The position numbers and the translations under genes are program-made. DNA of 6,049 bases from Armatimonadota bacterium. GTDB taxonomy: Bacteria > Armatimonadota > Armatimonadia > Armatimonadales > Armatimonadaceae. Under the pieces are notes generated by a model that saw only the letters and a list, made by a program, of their open reading frames with translations, did no database searches and was not told the DNA's origin. Position 1 is the stretch's first letter; every line of letters starts with the position of its first letter. Positions 5,857 to 6,049 of this stretch are shown here, in pieces. The stretch spans positions 1 to 6,049 of the forward strand of contig JACMMA010000863.1 of assembly GCA_014379275.1 (NCBI GenBank), given 5' to 3'.

Positions 5857-6049
5857 TGACCCAGGATCAGGCTTTAATTCGACCCGATACGATCACCATC
5901 TCCGCGCAAGCCGACGAAGAGTTAGAGGCATCCGGCGCGGATATCTACGTCGCCGTGCGCGGAGCCTCCCTTTTCAGCGGTGATAGTGCCTTGAAAAAGG
6001 CGCGAGAGGTCGCGGGTTTGGTCACCGCACTGGTTGAGGTCGGCATCGC
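5856..6049 (+). CDS. SIMPL-domain (DUF541/YggE-like) protein, N-terminal part
   Basis: This is a partial gene with 64 whole codons visible before the window ends. The protein opens MTQDQALIRPDTITISAQAD, then ADIYVAVRGASLFSG (28-42) and an ALKKAREVAGLVTAL helix (45-59). This is the beta-alpha start of a SIMPL domain, in which a TISAxAxxxL strand and a VxGxSLFSG turn precede a helix of AxxKAREVxxLVxAL type. SIMPL proteins form oligomeric ring-like assemblies; functions range from periplasmic stress proteins (YggE, BP26) to proteins of unknown role. An in-frame TAA at 5844-5846 leaves ATG 5856 as the only start, so there is no signal peptide and this copy should be cytosolic, unlike YggE/BP26. 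The remaining C-terminal part is outside the window. The family is recognised from motif pattern only. Confidence 0.78.
   Translation, partial: MTQDQALIRPDTITISAQADEELEASGADIYVAVRGASLFSGDSALKKAREVAGLVTALVEVGI

Overview
The window looks like chromosomal DNA of a free-living, moderately GC-rich bacterium with an ordinary Shine-Dalgarno/sigma70-type layout. It carries carbohydrate-active enzymes, phytanoyl-CoA-type dioxygenases, a TPR lipoprotein and a cytosolic SIMPL protein. Nothing in it is phage, plasmid, IS, CRISPR or RNA gene. The mix resembles Armatimonadota- or Planctomycetota-like genomes, but that is only a family-level impression and no taxonomic marker is present.

Layout. (1) Positions 1-677, minus strand: the N-terminal part of a GH130 glycoside phosphorylase/hydrolase that runs off the left edge. 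(2) 678-870: an AT-rich divergent control region. It has a minus-strand promoter for the GH130 gene, a plus-strand TATAAT promoter for the next operon, and between them a cluster of three GTAC-cored sites that looks like a shared operator. (3) 871-1701 and 1706-2671, plus strand: two consecutive, dissimilar Fe(II)/2-oxoglutarate dioxygenases of the PhyH family, 4 bp apart. (4) 2766-4715, plus strand: a cytoplasmic GH13 alpha-amylase-family enzyme with a complete catalytic set. (5) 4702-5817, minus strand: a TPR-containing lipoprotein that overlaps the GH13 gene tail-to-tail by 14 bp. (6) 5856-6049, plus strand: the start of a SIMPL-domain (DUF541) protein that runs off the right edge. It is divergent from the TPR gene, with only 38 bp between the start codons.

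How they may work together (inference). The left two thirds (GH130, two PhyH oxygenases, GH13) look like a small sugar-metabolism locus governed from one divergent promoter region. GH130 would phosphorolyse or hydrolyse a mannoside-type linkage, GH13 would act on an alpha-glucan or related alpha-glucoside in the cytosol, and the two oxygenases would hydroxylate or oxidatively open an unknown small substrate. The right third (lipoprotein and SIMPL protein) appears to be a separate, convergent unit. I see no clearly new defence or mobile system. The most unusual points are the operator cluster and the pairing of two unlike dioxygenases with glycosidases.
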